64,000 bases of DNA from Myceligenerans pegani (GCF_014892515.1 NZ_JADBGR010000109.1:95001-159000), one strand, 5' to 3'. Counted from the first letter of the stretch, positions 26,234-37,200 are shown. Notes: generated from the sequence alone by a model not told the origin. Made by a program: numbers and translations.

Positions 26234-27316
26234 GTGGCCACGACACCGACGGAAGCAGAAGAACTTCTCCGCGAGACGCTGGCCGCCGTGGCGCCCGGAA
26301 CCGAGTTGCGTGACGGGCTCGAACGCATCCTGCGGGGCCGTACCGGTGCCCTGATCGTGTTCGGCCTCGACGAATCCGTCGAGGAGATGTGCTCCGGCGG
26401 TTTCGAGCTCGACGTCGAGTTCTCCGCGACCCGTCTCCGCGAGCTGTCCAAGATGGACGGCGCGGTCGTCCTCGACCGCACCGCCGGCCGCATCCGCCGC
26501 GCGGCCGTCCAGCTCCTCCCCGATCCCACCATCGAGACCTCCGAGTCCGGCACCAGGCATCGCACCGCCCAGCGCGTCTCCAAGCAGACGGGCTTCCCGG
26601 TCATCTCGGTGAGCCAGTCGATGCGGATCGTCGCCCTCTACGTGGGCGGCAAGCGGCACGTGCTCGAGGACTCGGACACGATCCTCGGCCGGGCGAACCA
26701 GGCGCTGGCCACCCTGGAGCGTTATCGTGCCCGCCTCGACGAGGTGTCCGGGACCCTGTCGGCGCTGGAGATCGAGGATCTGGTCACCGTACGCGACGTC
26801 TGCTCCGTGGTGCAGCGTCTCGAGATGGTCGGGCGCATCTCCGACGAGATCAAGGGCTACGTCATCGAACTCGGCGTCGACGGCCGGCTGCTCGCGCTCC
26901 AGCTCGACGAGCTCATCGGCGACGTCGGCTCCGACCGTGAGTTCGTCATCCGCGACTACGTGCTCGGGCGCAAGGGCCGCACGCTGGACGAGGTGCAGCA
27001 GGCCCTCAGCACGCTGACGTTCCAGCAGCTCCTGGACCTGTCACAGATCGGGCGGGTGCTCGACATGCCCGGCGGGGGTGACGCGCTCGACGCCGCCGTC
27101 GCACCGCACGGCTACCGGCTGCTGTCCAAGGTTCCCCGGCTGCCGAACGCCACCATCGAGCGGCTCGTCGCCCACTTCAGCAGTCTGCAGAAGCTGCTGG
27201 CGGCCAGCGTCGACGACCTCATGTCGGTCGACGGCGTCGGCGACCAGCGCGCCCGCGCCATCCGCGAGGGCCTCTCCCGCATGGCGGAGTCCAGCATCCT
27301 GGAACGCTACGTCTGA
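26234..27316 (+). CDS. disA: DNA integrity scanning diadenylate cyclase
   Basis: Octameric enzyme of 360 aa that makes cyclic di-AMP from two ATP and stops when bound to branched DNA. The N-terminal DAC domain (about 10-150) has the catalytic D75-G76-A77 and R108-H109-R110. A helical linker follows, and the C-terminal helix-hairpin-helix (about 300-345) has [21 protein letters not shown] for DNA. Length and motifs are complete. GTG 26234 lies 6 nt after TAGGAT (26222-26227), so the mRNA is probably leaderless. It is 107 bp downstream of radA, with its own promoter, and is followed by an 8-bp-stem hairpin. Confidence 0.97.
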   Translation: MATTPTEAEELLRETLAAVAPGTELRDGLERILRGRTGALIVFGLDESVEEMCSGGFELDVEFSATRLRELSKMDGAVVLDRTAGRIRRAAVQLLPDPTIETSESGTRHRTAQRVSKQTGFPVISVSQSMRIVALYVGGKRHVLEDSDTILGRANQALATLERYRARLDEVSGTLSALEIEDLVTVRDVCSVVQRLEMVGRISDEIKGYVIELGVDGRLLALQLDELIGDVGSDREFVIRDYVLGRKGRTLDEVQQALSTLTFQQLLDLSQIGRVLDMPGGGDALDAAVAPHGYRLLSKVPRLPNATIERLVAHFSSLQKLLAASVDDLMSVDGVGDQRARAIREGLSRMAESSILERYV

Positions 27317-27345
27317 CTCCGATCGATCCGCCGCCCTGCAACACC

Positions 27346-27376
27346 GGCCTGTGACCGAAGCATCGCCCCACAGGCC
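27346..27376 (+). terminator. Hairpin downstream of disA
   Basis: GGCCTGTG (27346-27353) pairs perfectly with CACAGGCC (27369-27376) over a 15-nt loop, 30 bp after the disA stop and before a convergent gene. It is a moderate-strength terminator candidate. Confidence 0.45.
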
Positions 27377-27517
27377 CCGCCCCGGCCCGCCATCCAGGCA
27401 CGTGGTCGGCCGATCACTCGAGAACGGACTGTCAGTCTTTCGGGCGGCTCGCCTGGGATCGGCTGGTCATGCCGGCGTCGTCCAGCTCTGGTACGCGGGA
27501 CTCGAGAACGGACCGTG

Positions 27518-28258
27518 CTACTCGTCCGCCCCGCCGGCGTCCCCGTTCGACTCGTCCGTCGGCGTCGCGCTCGCTGACGGCGACGCGGACGTCGACCCCG
27601 ATTTCTCCGACCCCGACTTCCCCGACCCCGACTTCCCCGACCTCGACGGCGACGGGCTCGGCTCGGGCGGCTCCGGCCGGGTCAGCTGCACCACCTGGCT
27701 GGCCGCGCCGTCCACATCGGCCACCGTCACCTGGGCGCTGTAGATCCCGGGCTCGATCGGCTTCTCCACCCGCTCGCATCCCGGCGCGGAGCGCACGTCC
27801 GACCACCGGACCTCCTGCGTGTCGACCGAGCCGGGGCCGAGCAGCAGCATGCGCTCGGCCTCGTCGCAGTCCCCGGACGACCACACCCGCTCCGCGTCAC
27901 GCCCCGGTTCGCCGGCCCACACGGTCACCGGACGGTTCGCGTCCGCGCCGTCCACGAGGCACGGCGTCGCGCCGGCGTTCTCCAGCGACACGGTGAACAC
28001 CACCGGCTCGCCCGCCGTCACGGTGGTGCGGTCCGCGGCGAGCCGGACGTCGAGCTCGTCGGCGTCGCAGGTGCGGGTGGAGCCGCCCGGATCGGCCGGC
28101 GCGGGTGGATGCACCTTGGCGTCGCTCACGATCGGCGGGGGCGCCTCGGGCCAGACCGCGGGTGCCACCAGCACGCCGACCAGCACCAGTACCGCGACGA
28201 GCAGCACGACCACCACCACCGGACCCCGCCCGGCGGCCCCCCGTTCCGCTGCCTGCAC
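27518..28258 (-). CDS. Membrane-anchored hypothetical protein between disA and mutY
   Basis: 246-aa protein with one N-terminal hydrophobic helix (about 13-35), an outside immunoglobulin-like domain (about 60-190; DRTTVTAGEPVVFTVSLENAG) and a Ser/Lys/Gly-rich tail with the repeat KSGSGKSGSEKSGS. Four cysteines are spaced to allow two disulphides. The family is not recognised; it looks like a surface or wall-associated beta-sandwich. GTG 28258 is chosen because GGGGAG lies about 6-11 nt upstream and the anchor follows. It converges with disA and diverges from mutY. Confidence 0.7.
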   Translation of the reverse strand: MQAAERGAAGRGPVVVVVLLVAVLVLVGVLVAPAVWPEAPPPIVSDAKVHPPAPADPGGSTRTCDADELDVRLAADRTTVTAGEPVVFTVSLENAGATPCLVDGADANRPVTVWAGEPGRDAERVWSSGDCDEAERMLLLGPGSVDTQEVRWSDVRSAPGCERVEKPIEPGIYSAQVTVADVDGAASQVVQLTRPEPPEPSPSPSRSGKSGSGKSGSEKSGSTSASPSASATPTDESNGDAGGADE

Positions 28259-28439
28259 CGACACTCCCCAACTCCACGGTCCCGACCAAGGTGAACGGGA
28301 CCAACAGTAGGCAACTACCTCCCCGCCCCCGCGGAAGCCGCGCCGCCGTCTCCGCACTCCCCGCCGAACCACCGGCGCGAGCCCGACCACACGGCGGACC
28401 CCGACCACAGAGGTTGCCTTCGGGAGACAATGGGTTCCC

Positions 28440-29420
28440 GTGACGTCCTCCACCGCCGGATCCGCCGCGCACGCCGTCCTGCGCGCCGCCATCACCGACT
28501 GGTTCGCCCGCACCGCCCGTGACCTGCCGTGGCGCGCCCCCGACCGGACCGCGTGGGGCGTCCTGGTCAGCGAGGTGATGTTGCAGCAGACCCCCGTCGT
28601 CCGGGTCGAGCCCGTCTGGCGGTCGTGGATGGAGCGCTGGCCTGAGCCCGCCGACCTCGCCCGCGCCGACACGGCCGACGTGCTGCGCGCCTGGGGCCGT
28701 CTGGGCTACCCGCGCCGCGCCCTGCGGCTGCAGGAGTGCGCCGCCGCCGTGGTCGAGCGGCACGACGGCGCCGTCCCCCGCACCGAGGACGAGCTCCGCG
28801 CCCTGCCCGGGATCGGCGAGTACACGGCCGCCGCCGTGCTCGCGTTCGCGTACGGGCGCCGCGCCGTCGTCGTCGACACCAACGTGCGCCGGGTGCTGGC
28901 CCGCACGATCGGAGGGACAGCCCTGCCGGCGCCGTCGTACACGGCGGCCGAGCGCGCCCTCGCGACGGCGATCGCCCCGGCCGGCGACGCCGAGGCCGCC
29001 CGGTGGGCCGCCGCGTCCATGGAGCTCGGCGCCCTCGTCTGCACCGCCCGCTCACCACGCTGCGACGCCTGCCCGGTGGCCGGGCTCTGTGCGTGGAGGA
29101 CCGCGGGCTCACCACCCGACGAGCACGCGGGCCGCCGTCGTACCCAGGCCTGGCACGGGACGGACCGGCAGTGCCGCGGCCGCGTCATGGCAACGCTCCG
29201 CGAGGCCGACGGGCCCGTGGACCGCGGCGTCCTCGTCGAGGCCTGGGTGCGGAGCGCCGGGACAGCGGCCGACGACGGCGCCGGGCGCACTCCCGCCCGA
29301 TCGGACGTCGCCGCCCGCCTGGCTCAGCTCGACCGCGCCATCGCGGGCCTCATCGAGGACGGCCTGGCGGAACAGGACCCCTCGGGCCGTCTCCACCTGC
29401 CGAACGCCCCGGGAAACTGA
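28440..29420 (+). CDS. mutY: A/G-specific adenine DNA glycosylase
   Basis: Base-excision repair glycosylase of 326 aa that removes adenine opposite 8-oxoguanine. The catalytic Glu is in SEVMLQQTPV, the helix-hairpin-helix is LPGIGEYTAAAVLAF, the catalytic Asp is in VVVDTNVRRV, and a 4Fe-4S cluster motif (Cys-X6-Cys-X2-Cys-X5-Cys) is in CTARSPRCDACPVAGLC. After about residue 225 a compact C-terminal part replaces the NUDIX-like 8-oxoG recognition domain; short MutY forms are usual in actinobacteria. GTG 28440 lies 8 nt after GACAAT. The gene converges with glpD with only 16 bp between stops. Confidence 0.95.
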   Translation: MTSSTAGSAAHAVLRAAITDWFARTARDLPWRAPDRTAWGVLVSEVMLQQTPVVRVEPVWRSWMERWPEPADLARADTADVLRAWGRLGYPRRALRLQECAAAVVERHDGAVPRTEDELRALPGIGEYTAAAVLAFAYGRRAVVVDTNVRRVLARTIGGTALPAPSYTAAERALATAIAPAGDAEAARWAAASMELGALVCTARSPRCDACPVAGLCAWRTAGSPPDEHAGRRRTQAWHGTDRQCRGRVMATLREADGPVDRGVLVEAWVRSAGTAADDGAGRTPARSDVAARLAQLDRAIAGLIEDGLAEQDPSGRLHLPNAPGN

Positions 29421-29436
29421 CGCCCCGCACGCAGCC

Positions 29437-31197
29437 CTACGACGTCCGCAGCGGCTGCCACGGGGCGATCTCGTCCGCGGCCCGGACCGCTTCCTCCGCG
29501 GTCTCGTCGTCCGGCGCGCGCAGCGCCTCCAGTTCGGCGTCGATCCGCCTGCGCCAGCCGTCGATCTCGCGCTGCCTCACGGCGTCGTCCCAGCCGAGCA
29601 GCGGCGCCACGACGTCGGCCACCTCGGCCGCGGCGTCGACGCCGCGGTCCGCCACCTCGTAGACGAGGCGGGTGCGGTGCGCGAGCACGTCCTCCAGGTG
29701 CAGCGCCCCCTCGTGCGTGACGGCGTGATGCACCTCGGCGCGCAGGTAGGCGGGCGCGTGCTCCAGCGGCGCGGCCAGACCCGGATCCGCCTCGCACAGC
29801 TCCACCAGGTCGGTCAGGTTGGAGCCGTAGCGGTGCAGCAGGTGGTCCACCATCGGCGGGTTCCAGCCGAACCGCTTCGCCCACGCCCGCGCCTGGCGCT
29901 GGACCGCCCGGAGCCCGACCGCGCCCGTGAGCGGGATCTGGTGGGTGATGCTCGGCAGCGCGGCCGCTCGCTGCCCGATGGCGAAGTCGACGGCGTCCTT
30001 GGCCATCACCCGGTACGTGGTGAGCTTGCCGCCCGCGATCACGGTGAGTCCCGCCGTGGGCGAGGCGACGGTGTGCTCACGCGACACCTTCGCGCTCGAC
30101 GTGCCCGCCTTCGTGCCCGGCTGCAGGAGCGGCCGCAGACCCGCGTACGTGCCGATGACGTCCTCCCGGGTGAGCGGGTGCGCGAGCACCGAGTTGGCGT
30201 GCTCGAGCACGTAGTCGACGTCGGCGCTGGTGGCCACCGGGTTCACGGGGTCGAGCTGCCAGGGCGTGTCCGTGGTGCCGATGATCCAGTACCGCGACCA
30301 GGGGATGACGAACAGCACGGACTTCTCGGTCTGCAGGATCAGTCCGACGTGACCGCGGATCCGGTCGCGCGGCACCACCAGGTGGATGCCCTTCGACGCG
30401 AGCACGTGCAGGCCGCCCGCCGGGCTGTCCGGCTGGCCGGCCAGCTCCTGCGTCTCCTCCGTCCACACGCCGGTCGCGTTGATCACCGCGCGAGCGCGCA
30501 CCGTGATCTCCCGGCCGGTCTCCAGGTCGACGACGACGGCGCCGTTCACCGCGCCCGTGCTGCCCTGCGTCAGCCCGACCACCTGCGTGCGGCTCGCGAC
30601 GTGCGCGCCGTAGGACGCGGCGGTCCGCACGAGCGTGGTCACGAGGCGGGCGTCGTCGACCGACGCGTCCCAGTACTGCACGGCGCCGACTGCGGCGTCG
30701 TGCGCGAGGTCCGGGAACTTCGCCTCCATCTGCGCCTTGGTCAGATGGCGGTGGAAGGGCATCGGGCGGCGACCGGGGGTGAGGGTCGCCAGGACGTCGT
30801 ACAGCGCGATGCCCGTGCCGACGTACGCGCGCTCCCAGACGCGGTGCTCCAGCGGGTAGAGGAACGGCACCGGCCGGACCAGGTGCGGCGCGAGGTCGCG
30901 CAGGAGCAGGTCGCGCTCGGTGAGGGCCTCGTGGACCAGGTCGAAGTCGAGCATCTGCAGGTACCGCAGGCCGCCGTGGACCAGCTTGCTGCTGCGGCTC
31001 GAGGTGCCCTGGGCCCAGTCCTGCGCCTCGACGAGGGCGGTCGACAGCCCGCGGGTCACGGCGTCGAGCGCGATGCCGGCACCGGTCACGCCGCCGCCGA
31101 CGACCAGCACGTCGAGCTCGGTGGTGATGTCCGTACTCGCCTCGAGGGTGGCCAGGGCCTGGGCTCGGGACTCTGCGGTCAGCCGGGTAGATGCCAT
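29437..31197 (-). CDS. glpD: Aerobic glycerol-3-phosphate dehydrogenase
   Basis: FAD-dependent, membrane-peripheral enzyme of 586 aa that oxidises sn-glycerol-3-P to dihydroxyacetone-P and feeds electrons to quinone. The FAD-binding start is LVVGGGVTGAGIALDAVTRG (about 29-48), followed by SSRSSKLVHGGLRYL, YWDASVDDARL, INATGVWTEE and GLRPLLQPG. The C-terminal DAO_C domain (about 440-575) contains YRVMAKDAVDFA and RYGSNLTDLVELC. ATG 31197 is chosen because the Rossmann fold lies soon after and an upstream extension would overlap the divergent argA gene. No glpF or glpK gene is adjacent. Confidence 0.95.
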   Translation of the reverse strand: MASTRLTAESRAQALATLEASTDITTELDVLVVGGGVTGAGIALDAVTRGLSTALVEAQDWAQGTSSRSSKLVHGGLRYLQMLDFDLVHEALTERDLLLRDLAPHLVRPVPFLYPLEHRVWERAYVGTGIALYDVLATLTPGRRPMPFHRHLTKAQMEAKFPDLAHDAAVGAVQYWDASVDDARLVTTLVRTAASYGAHVASRTQVVGLTQGSTGAVNGAVVVDLETGREITVRARAVINATGVWTEETQELAGQPDSPAGGLHVLASKGIHLVVPRDRIRGHVGLILQTEKSVLFVIPWSRYWIIGTTDTPWQLDPVNPVATSADVDYVLEHANSVLAHPLTREDVIGTYAGLRPLLQPGTKAGTSSAKVSREHTVASPTAGLTVIAGGKLTTYRVMAKDAVDFAIGQRAAALPSITHQIPLTGAVGLRAVQRQARAWAKRFGWNPPMVDHLLHRYGSNLTDLVELCEADPGLAAPLEHAPAYLRAEVHHAVTHEGALHLEDVLAHRTRLVYEVADRGVDAAAEVADVVAPLLGWDDAVRQREIDGWRRRIDAELEALRAPDDETAEEAVRAADEIAPWQPLRTS

Positions 31198-31257
31198 GTC
31201 GCCAATCCACCACGGGACGAGGACGCAGGCAAGGGCAGCACGCGTACTGTGGGCGGC

Positions 31258-31950
31258 GTGACCGTGAACATCAGGCCCGCGAGGCCCGCCGACGTGCGGG
31301 CGATCCGCGCCCTCGTGGAGCCGTACGCCCAGCAGCGGATCCTGCTGGCCAAGGAGTGGGTCGGGTACTACGAGGCGGTGCAGGAGTTCCTGGTCGCGGA
31401 GGTCTCGATGGACGACGACGGCCCGGGCAGGGCCGGTTCCGCAGGTGCCGTATCCGGCGTCGAGAGCCCCGAACGCACGGCCGCTCCAGCACCCGGCCCT
31501 GCCGTATCCGGCACCGCGAGCCCCGAGCGCACCGCCACGTCCGCGCCCGGCTACGCCACGACCGCCGTCGTCGGCCCCGAGAAGACCGGCACGTCCGCAG
31601 CGACCGCCGTCGTCGGCTGCGGTGCCCTGCACGTCATGTGGGAGGACCTCGCCGAGATCCGTACGCTCGCGGTCGACCCGGGCTCGCGCGGACGGCGCGT
31701 CGGGCACGAGCTCGTGGAGGGCCTGCTCGACCGCGCGCGCGGCCTCGGCCTGCGCCGGGTCTTCTGCCTGACGTTCGAGGTGGAGTTCTTCCGCAAGCAC
31801 GGCTTCGAGGAGATCGACAGCACGCCGGTGAGCCCCGAGGTCTACGCGGAGCTGCTGCGCTCGCACGACGACGGCGTCGCCGAGTTCCTTGACCTGGCCC
31901 GCGTGAAGCCGAACACCCTGGGTAACTCCCGCATGCTCCTCGAGCTGTGA
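31258..31950 (+). CDS. argA: Amino-acid N-acetyltransferase (N-acetylglutamate synthase) with repeat insert
   Basis: GNAT enzyme of 230 aa matching the short actinobacterial ArgA, first step of arginine synthesis. Family blocks are IRPARPADVRAIRALVEPY, YYEAVQEFLVAE, VVGCGALHVMWEDLAEIRT, RRVGHELVEGLLDRA, CLTFEVEFFRKHGFEEI and the C-terminal LARVKPNTLGNSRMLLEL. Between the second and third blocks lies an insert of about 70 residues built from 18-aa repeats (AVSGVESPERTAAPAPGP and variants), DNA copies at 31447-31500 and 31501-31554. The insert falls in a surface loop and would not break the acetyl-CoA site. TACTGT (31245-31250) 7 nt before GTG 31258 implies a leaderless mRNA. The gene stands alone, with no arg operon nearby. 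Confidence 0.9.
   Translation: MTVNIRPARPADVRAIRALVEPYAQQRILLAKEWVGYYEAVQEFLVAEVSMDDDGPGRAGSAGAVSGVESPERTAAPAPGPAVSGTASPERTATSAPGYATTAVVGPEKTGTSAATAVVGCGALHVMWEDLAEIRTLAVDPGSRGRRVGHELVEGLLDRARGLGLRRVFCLTFEVEFFRKHGFEEIDSTPVSPEVYAELLRSHDDGVAEFLDLARVKPNTLGNSRMLLEL
31447..31599 (+). repeat. 54-bp tandem repeat inside argA
   Basis: Two 54-bp in-frame units (31447-31500, 31501-31554), both opening with GCCGTATCCGGC, and a diverged third beginning at 31555. They encode 18-residue Pro/Ser/Ala/Thr-rich repeats with a conserved SPERT or GPEKT core. Confidence 0.8.
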
Positions 31951-31991
31951 CGCCCGTCGACCACGAGGTCGACGGCTCCTAGGGTGGGGGC

Positions 31992-33365
31992 GTGTCCATC
32001 AGCTACACCCTGCCCGGCGTCCATGTCACCGATCGCACCGTCGAGGTCCCGCTCGACTGGTCGGATCCCGACGACGGGCGCACGCTGAGCGTCTTCTTCC
32101 GCGAGCTCGTCGACCCCACGAAGCGGCGGGACGACCTTCCGCTGCTCGTCTTCCTGCAGGGCGGCCCCGGCGGCAAGGGACCGCGACCCACGGGCCCGGA
32201 CGGCTGGGTCGGCTCGGCGCTGGAACGATTCCGGGTGGTGCTGCTCGACCAGCGTGGCACCGGCCGGTCCACCGCGGTCCGCGCGGACGCCCTGAACGCC
32301 CTCGGCGACGCGCACGCCCAGGCCGAGTACCTCACGCACTTCCGCGGGGACGACATCGTCCGCGACGCCGAGTACATCCGCGACTCCGTCTACGAGGGCA
32401 GGCGCTGGACGACCCTCGGCCAGTCGTACGGCGGGTTCATCACGATGACGTACCTGTCGCTGGCGCCCGAGGGCGTGAACGCGAGCCTGGTGACGGGCGG
32501 ACTGCCCAGCCTGACGGCGTCGGCCCGCGAGGTGTACGAGCGCACGCAGCCGCGCGTCGCCGGCAAGAACGCCCGGTTCCGCGCACGCTACCCGCACACC
32601 GCGGGACTGCTGGGGCGGATCGCCGACCGGCTCGCCGTCGGCGACACCACGCTGCCCGACGGCTCCCCGCTCAGCGTCCGCCGCCTGCAGAGCCTGGGCA
32701 TGGACTTCGGCATGGGCCCGGGCTTCGAGCGCGTCCACTGGATCCTCGACGAGGCCTTCGACGGCCTCGCCGACGACGACGGCGGACGTGGCGGGGCGGG
32801 CACGGCGGCGTCGGACATCGGCGTGGCCGGCGGCCCGGCGGGTACACCCGACGCGGACCTCACCGACACGTTCCTGGCGTCGGTCGCCGCGGCGACCGAC
32901 TTCGTCGGCCGCCCGCTGTACGCGGTGCTGCACGAGCCGATCTACGCGCAGTCCCACACCGGCCCGACGGCCTGGGCGGCGCAGTCCGTGCGCGATGCGG
33001 ACCCTGCTTTCGCCGAGGGCGCGCGCCCGCTGCTGCTGACCGGCGAGATGATCTACCCCTGGATGTTCTCCGAGATCCCGGCGCTCCGGCCGTTCGCCGC
33101 CGCGGCCGACGCCCTGGCCGTCTGGGAGGACTGGGGCGATCTGTACGACCTGGATCGCCTGGCCTCGAACGAGGTGCCCGTCGAGGCCGTCGTCTATCAC
33201 GACGACATGTTCGTGGACGCGGGGTTCTCGCTGGACACGGCCGCCCACGTCGGCAACACGGAGGCGTGGGTGACGAACGAGTTCGAGCACGACGGTCTCC
33301 GCCTCGGCAACACGTTCGCCACCCTCCTGAACCGCCTGGACGCCCGCGGCGGTCCGCTGCGCTGA
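31992..33365 (+). CDS. Proline iminopeptidase-like alpha/beta hydrolase (S33)
   Basis: Serine peptidase of 457 aa, probably cytoplasmic, that removes N-terminal proline from peptides. QGGPGGKGPRP is the oxyanion-hole motif, S145 lies in the nucleophile elbow LGQSYGGF, and LLDQRGTGRS is the strand-5 motif of prolyl aminopeptidases. The cap domain (about 165-330) contains a Gly/Ala-rich loop. The C-terminal YHDDMFVDAGFSLDTA and EHDGLR regions carry the acid and His candidates. TAGGGT (31980-31985) 6 nt before GTG 31992 suggests leaderless expression. It follows argA by 41 bp but probably has its own promoter. Confidence 0.9.
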   Translation: MSISYTLPGVHVTDRTVEVPLDWSDPDDGRTLSVFFRELVDPTKRRDDLPLLVFLQGGPGGKGPRPTGPDGWVGSALERFRVVLLDQRGTGRSTAVRADALNALGDAHAQAEYLTHFRGDDIVRDAEYIRDSVYEGRRWTTLGQSYGGFITMTYLSLAPEGVNASLVTGGLPSLTASAREVYERTQPRVAGKNARFRARYPHTAGLLGRIADRLAVGDTTLPDGSPLSVRRLQSLGMDFGMGPGFERVHWILDEAFDGLADDDGGRGGAGTAASDIGVAGGPAGTPDADLTDTFLASVAAATDFVGRPLYAVLHEPIYAQSHTGPTAWAAQSVRDADPAFAEGARPLLLTGEMIYPWMFSEIPALRPFAAAADALAVWEDWGDLYDLDRLASNEVPVEAVVYHDDMFVDAGFSLDTAAHVGNTEAWVTNEFEHDGLRLGNTFATLLNRLDARGGPLR

Positions 33366-33474
33366 CGTGGCCGCCGGGTGGTCGCACCCGCACCGGACGC
33401 CCTGCCTCGTCGATCACGCCGGCCTGCGACGTCGCCCGCGCGCCGGCCGGCGGCACGGCCCGCCGTCACCTTGA

Positions 33475-33490
33475 TGTGATCCACCTCACA
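33475..33490. promoter_or_regulatory. Crp/GlxR-type binding site upstream of DASS transporter
   Basis: TGTGATCCACCTCACA fits the consensus TGTGA-N6-TCACA perfectly in both half-sites. It lies 65 bp before the transporter start and just upstream of TAGTAT (33492-33497), a -10 candidate. Control by a cAMP-responsive Crp/GlxR protein is the expected reading. Confidence 0.65.
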
Positions 33491-33554
33491 CTAGTATGGT
33501 CCGGATGGCGTGATTTGTTCCTGACCCAACGGCGGGTCGAACCGGGAGGTCCGC

Positions 33555-35069
33555 ATGTCGACGACCGAAGTCACCATCCCCAGCGAAGCACCGCCCACCC
33601 CCGCGGTGCGGCGGCGGCGCGTCGTCGGCCTGGCGGCCGGCGTCGTGCTCGGCGCGCTCGTGTACCTGATCCTGCCCGGCGACCTCAACTCCTCCGCGCG
33701 GTTCGTCGCGGCGGTCGCCGCGCTCATGGCCGTGTGGTGGATGACGGAGGCGATCCCGCTCGCCGCCACCGCGCTCATCCCGATGGTCGCGTTCCCCTTC
33801 CTCGAGGACTTCACGTCCGAGGAGGGCGGCGCCATCGGCATGGCGGCCGTGGTCACGCCGTATGCGAACCCGATCATCTGGCTGTTCATGGGCGGTTTCG
33901 TGCTCGGCCTCGCGATGCAGCGGTGGAACCTGCACCGCCGGTTCGCGCTGAGCATCGTGTCGCGCGTCGGCACGAACCCGGTCGCGCTCGTGGGCGGCTT
34001 CATGCTGGCCACCGCGCTGGTGTCCATGTGGGTCAGCAACACCGCGACCGCGATCATGATGTTCCCGGTGGGGCTCGCCGTGCTCGCACTGGTCAACTCC
34101 CGCGAGCCGGACAAGAACCTCGCGACCGCGCTGCTGCTCGGCATCGCCTACGCCGCCTCCATCGGCTCCGTCTCCACGCTGATCGGGACCCCGCCGAACA
34201 CGCTGCTGCGCGGCTTCGTGCAGGAGGAGTACGGGATCTCGATCGGGTTCGCCGAGTGGATGCTGGTCGGCGTGCCGCTCGCCGCCGTGTTCCTGGTCGT
34301 GGCGTGGCTCGTGCTGACGCGTGTCGCGTTCCGCCCGGGAACAGAGGGGATCGGCGAGGCGCGGCAGATGCTCCGGGACGAGGTCGCCGCGATGGGGCGC
34401 CTGAGCCGCGGGGAGTGGACGGTCGCCGCCGTGTTCGCCGCGGCGGCCACGGCCTGGATCGTGTTCGGCGCGCTCGGCCAGTCCGACTCGTTCGTGGCCG
34501 CCAATCCGTGGATCGACACGTACGACGACGCCATGGTGGCGATCGCCGCAGCGCTGGCGCTCTTCCTCATCCCCGCCACGCGCGACGGGCAGCGCACGCT
34601 CGACTGGTCCGCGATGAAGGAGCTGCCGTGGGGCATCCTCCTGCTGTTCGGCGGCGGCCTCGCCCTGTCCGCGCAGTTCGGGCAGACCGGCCTGTCGACC
34701 TGGATCGGTGAGCAGGTCGCAGGCCTGGCCGGGGTCCCCGTCTGGGTCGTCGTGCTGGCCGTGATCGTCGTGGTCATCTTCCTCACCGAACTGACCTCGA
34801 ACACCGCGACGACGGCGACGTTCCTGCCGGTCATGGCCGGCGTGGCGGGCGGCCTCGGCATCGAGCCGCTCATGCTCCTCGTGCCCACGGCCCTCGCCGC
34901 GACGATGGCGTTCATGCTGCCCGTGGCGACCCCGCCGAACGCGATCGTGTTCGGCTCGGGTCAGATCACCATCGGCCAGATGGTCAAGGGCGGCGTCCTG
35001 CTGAACGTGGCGGGGATCGTCCTGATCATGGCCACCGTCTACGCCTTGGTGATCACGATCCTCGTCTGA
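33555..35069 (+). CDS. SLC13/DASS family sodium-dicarboxylate symporter
   Basis: Membrane transporter of 504 aa for C4-dicarboxylates such as succinate, malate or fumarate. Eleven to twelve hydrophobic segments are visible. The two family SNT signatures are VSNTATAIMMFPVG (about 157-170) and TSNTATTATFLPVMAG (about 415-430), and the paired Pro loops are GTPPNTLL and ATPPNAIVFG. These repeats form the inverted-topology substrate and Na+ sites. GGGAGG lies just before ATG 33555. A perfect Crp/GlxR-type site upstream points to carbon catabolite control. The convergent neighbour is PEP carboxykinase, which fits dicarboxylate-fed gluconeogenesis. Confidence 0.93.
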   Translation: MSTTEVTIPSEAPPTPAVRRRRVVGLAAGVVLGALVYLILPGDLNSSARFVAAVAALMAVWWMTEAIPLAATALIPMVAFPFLEDFTSEEGGAIGMAAVVTPYANPIIWLFMGGFVLGLAMQRWNLHRRFALSIVSRVGTNPVALVGGFMLATALVSMWVSNTATAIMMFPVGLAVLALVNSREPDKNLATALLLGIAYAASIGSVSTLIGTPPNTLLRGFVQEEYGISIGFAEWMLVGVPLAAVFLVVAWLVLTRVAFRPGTEGIGEARQMLRDEVAAMGRLSRGEWTVAAVFAAAATAWIVFGALGQSDSFVAANPWIDTYDDAMVAIAAALALFLIPATRDGQRTLDWSAMKELPWGILLLFGGGLALSAQFGQTGLSTWIGEQVAGLAGVPVWVVVLAVIVVVIFLTELTSNTATTATFLPVMAGVAGGLGIEPLMLLVPTALAATMAFMLPVATPPNAIVFGSGQITIGQMVKGGVLLNVAGIVLIMATVYALVITILV

Positions 35070-35111
35070 TCCGCGTCGCCGCGGGCCCGGCAGCGAAGCC
35101 CTGGACGAATC

Positions 35112-35146
35112 CCGAGGCGGTAGGTCTTGTGGACCTACCGCCTCGG
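35112..35146. terminator. Bidirectional terminator between DASS transporter and pckG
   Basis: CCGAGGCGGTAGGTC (35112-35126) pairs perfectly with 35132-35146 over a 5-nt loop. It lies between two convergent genes. The same sequence, with one stem mismatch, recurs at 39779-39814, also between convergent genes. Confidence 0.75.
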
Positions 35147-35265
35147 CGCCCCGTGACGGGGGTGGTCCCGGTCGGTCTGCCTCAATTTCCCGGCCGGGGG
35201 ACTGGGGGGACGCAGACGGGTGACGCCCTCGCGGGCGGCGCTCAGCGCGTCCTCGGGTGCTCCGC

Positions 35266-37200
<1,935 letters not shown>

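Noticed and set aside
32760-32865. Frameshift in the proline iminopeptidase gene, because of a Gly/Ala-rich loop
   Set aside because: The frame stays open and family residues continue on both sides, so it is a low-complexity loop within the cap domain.
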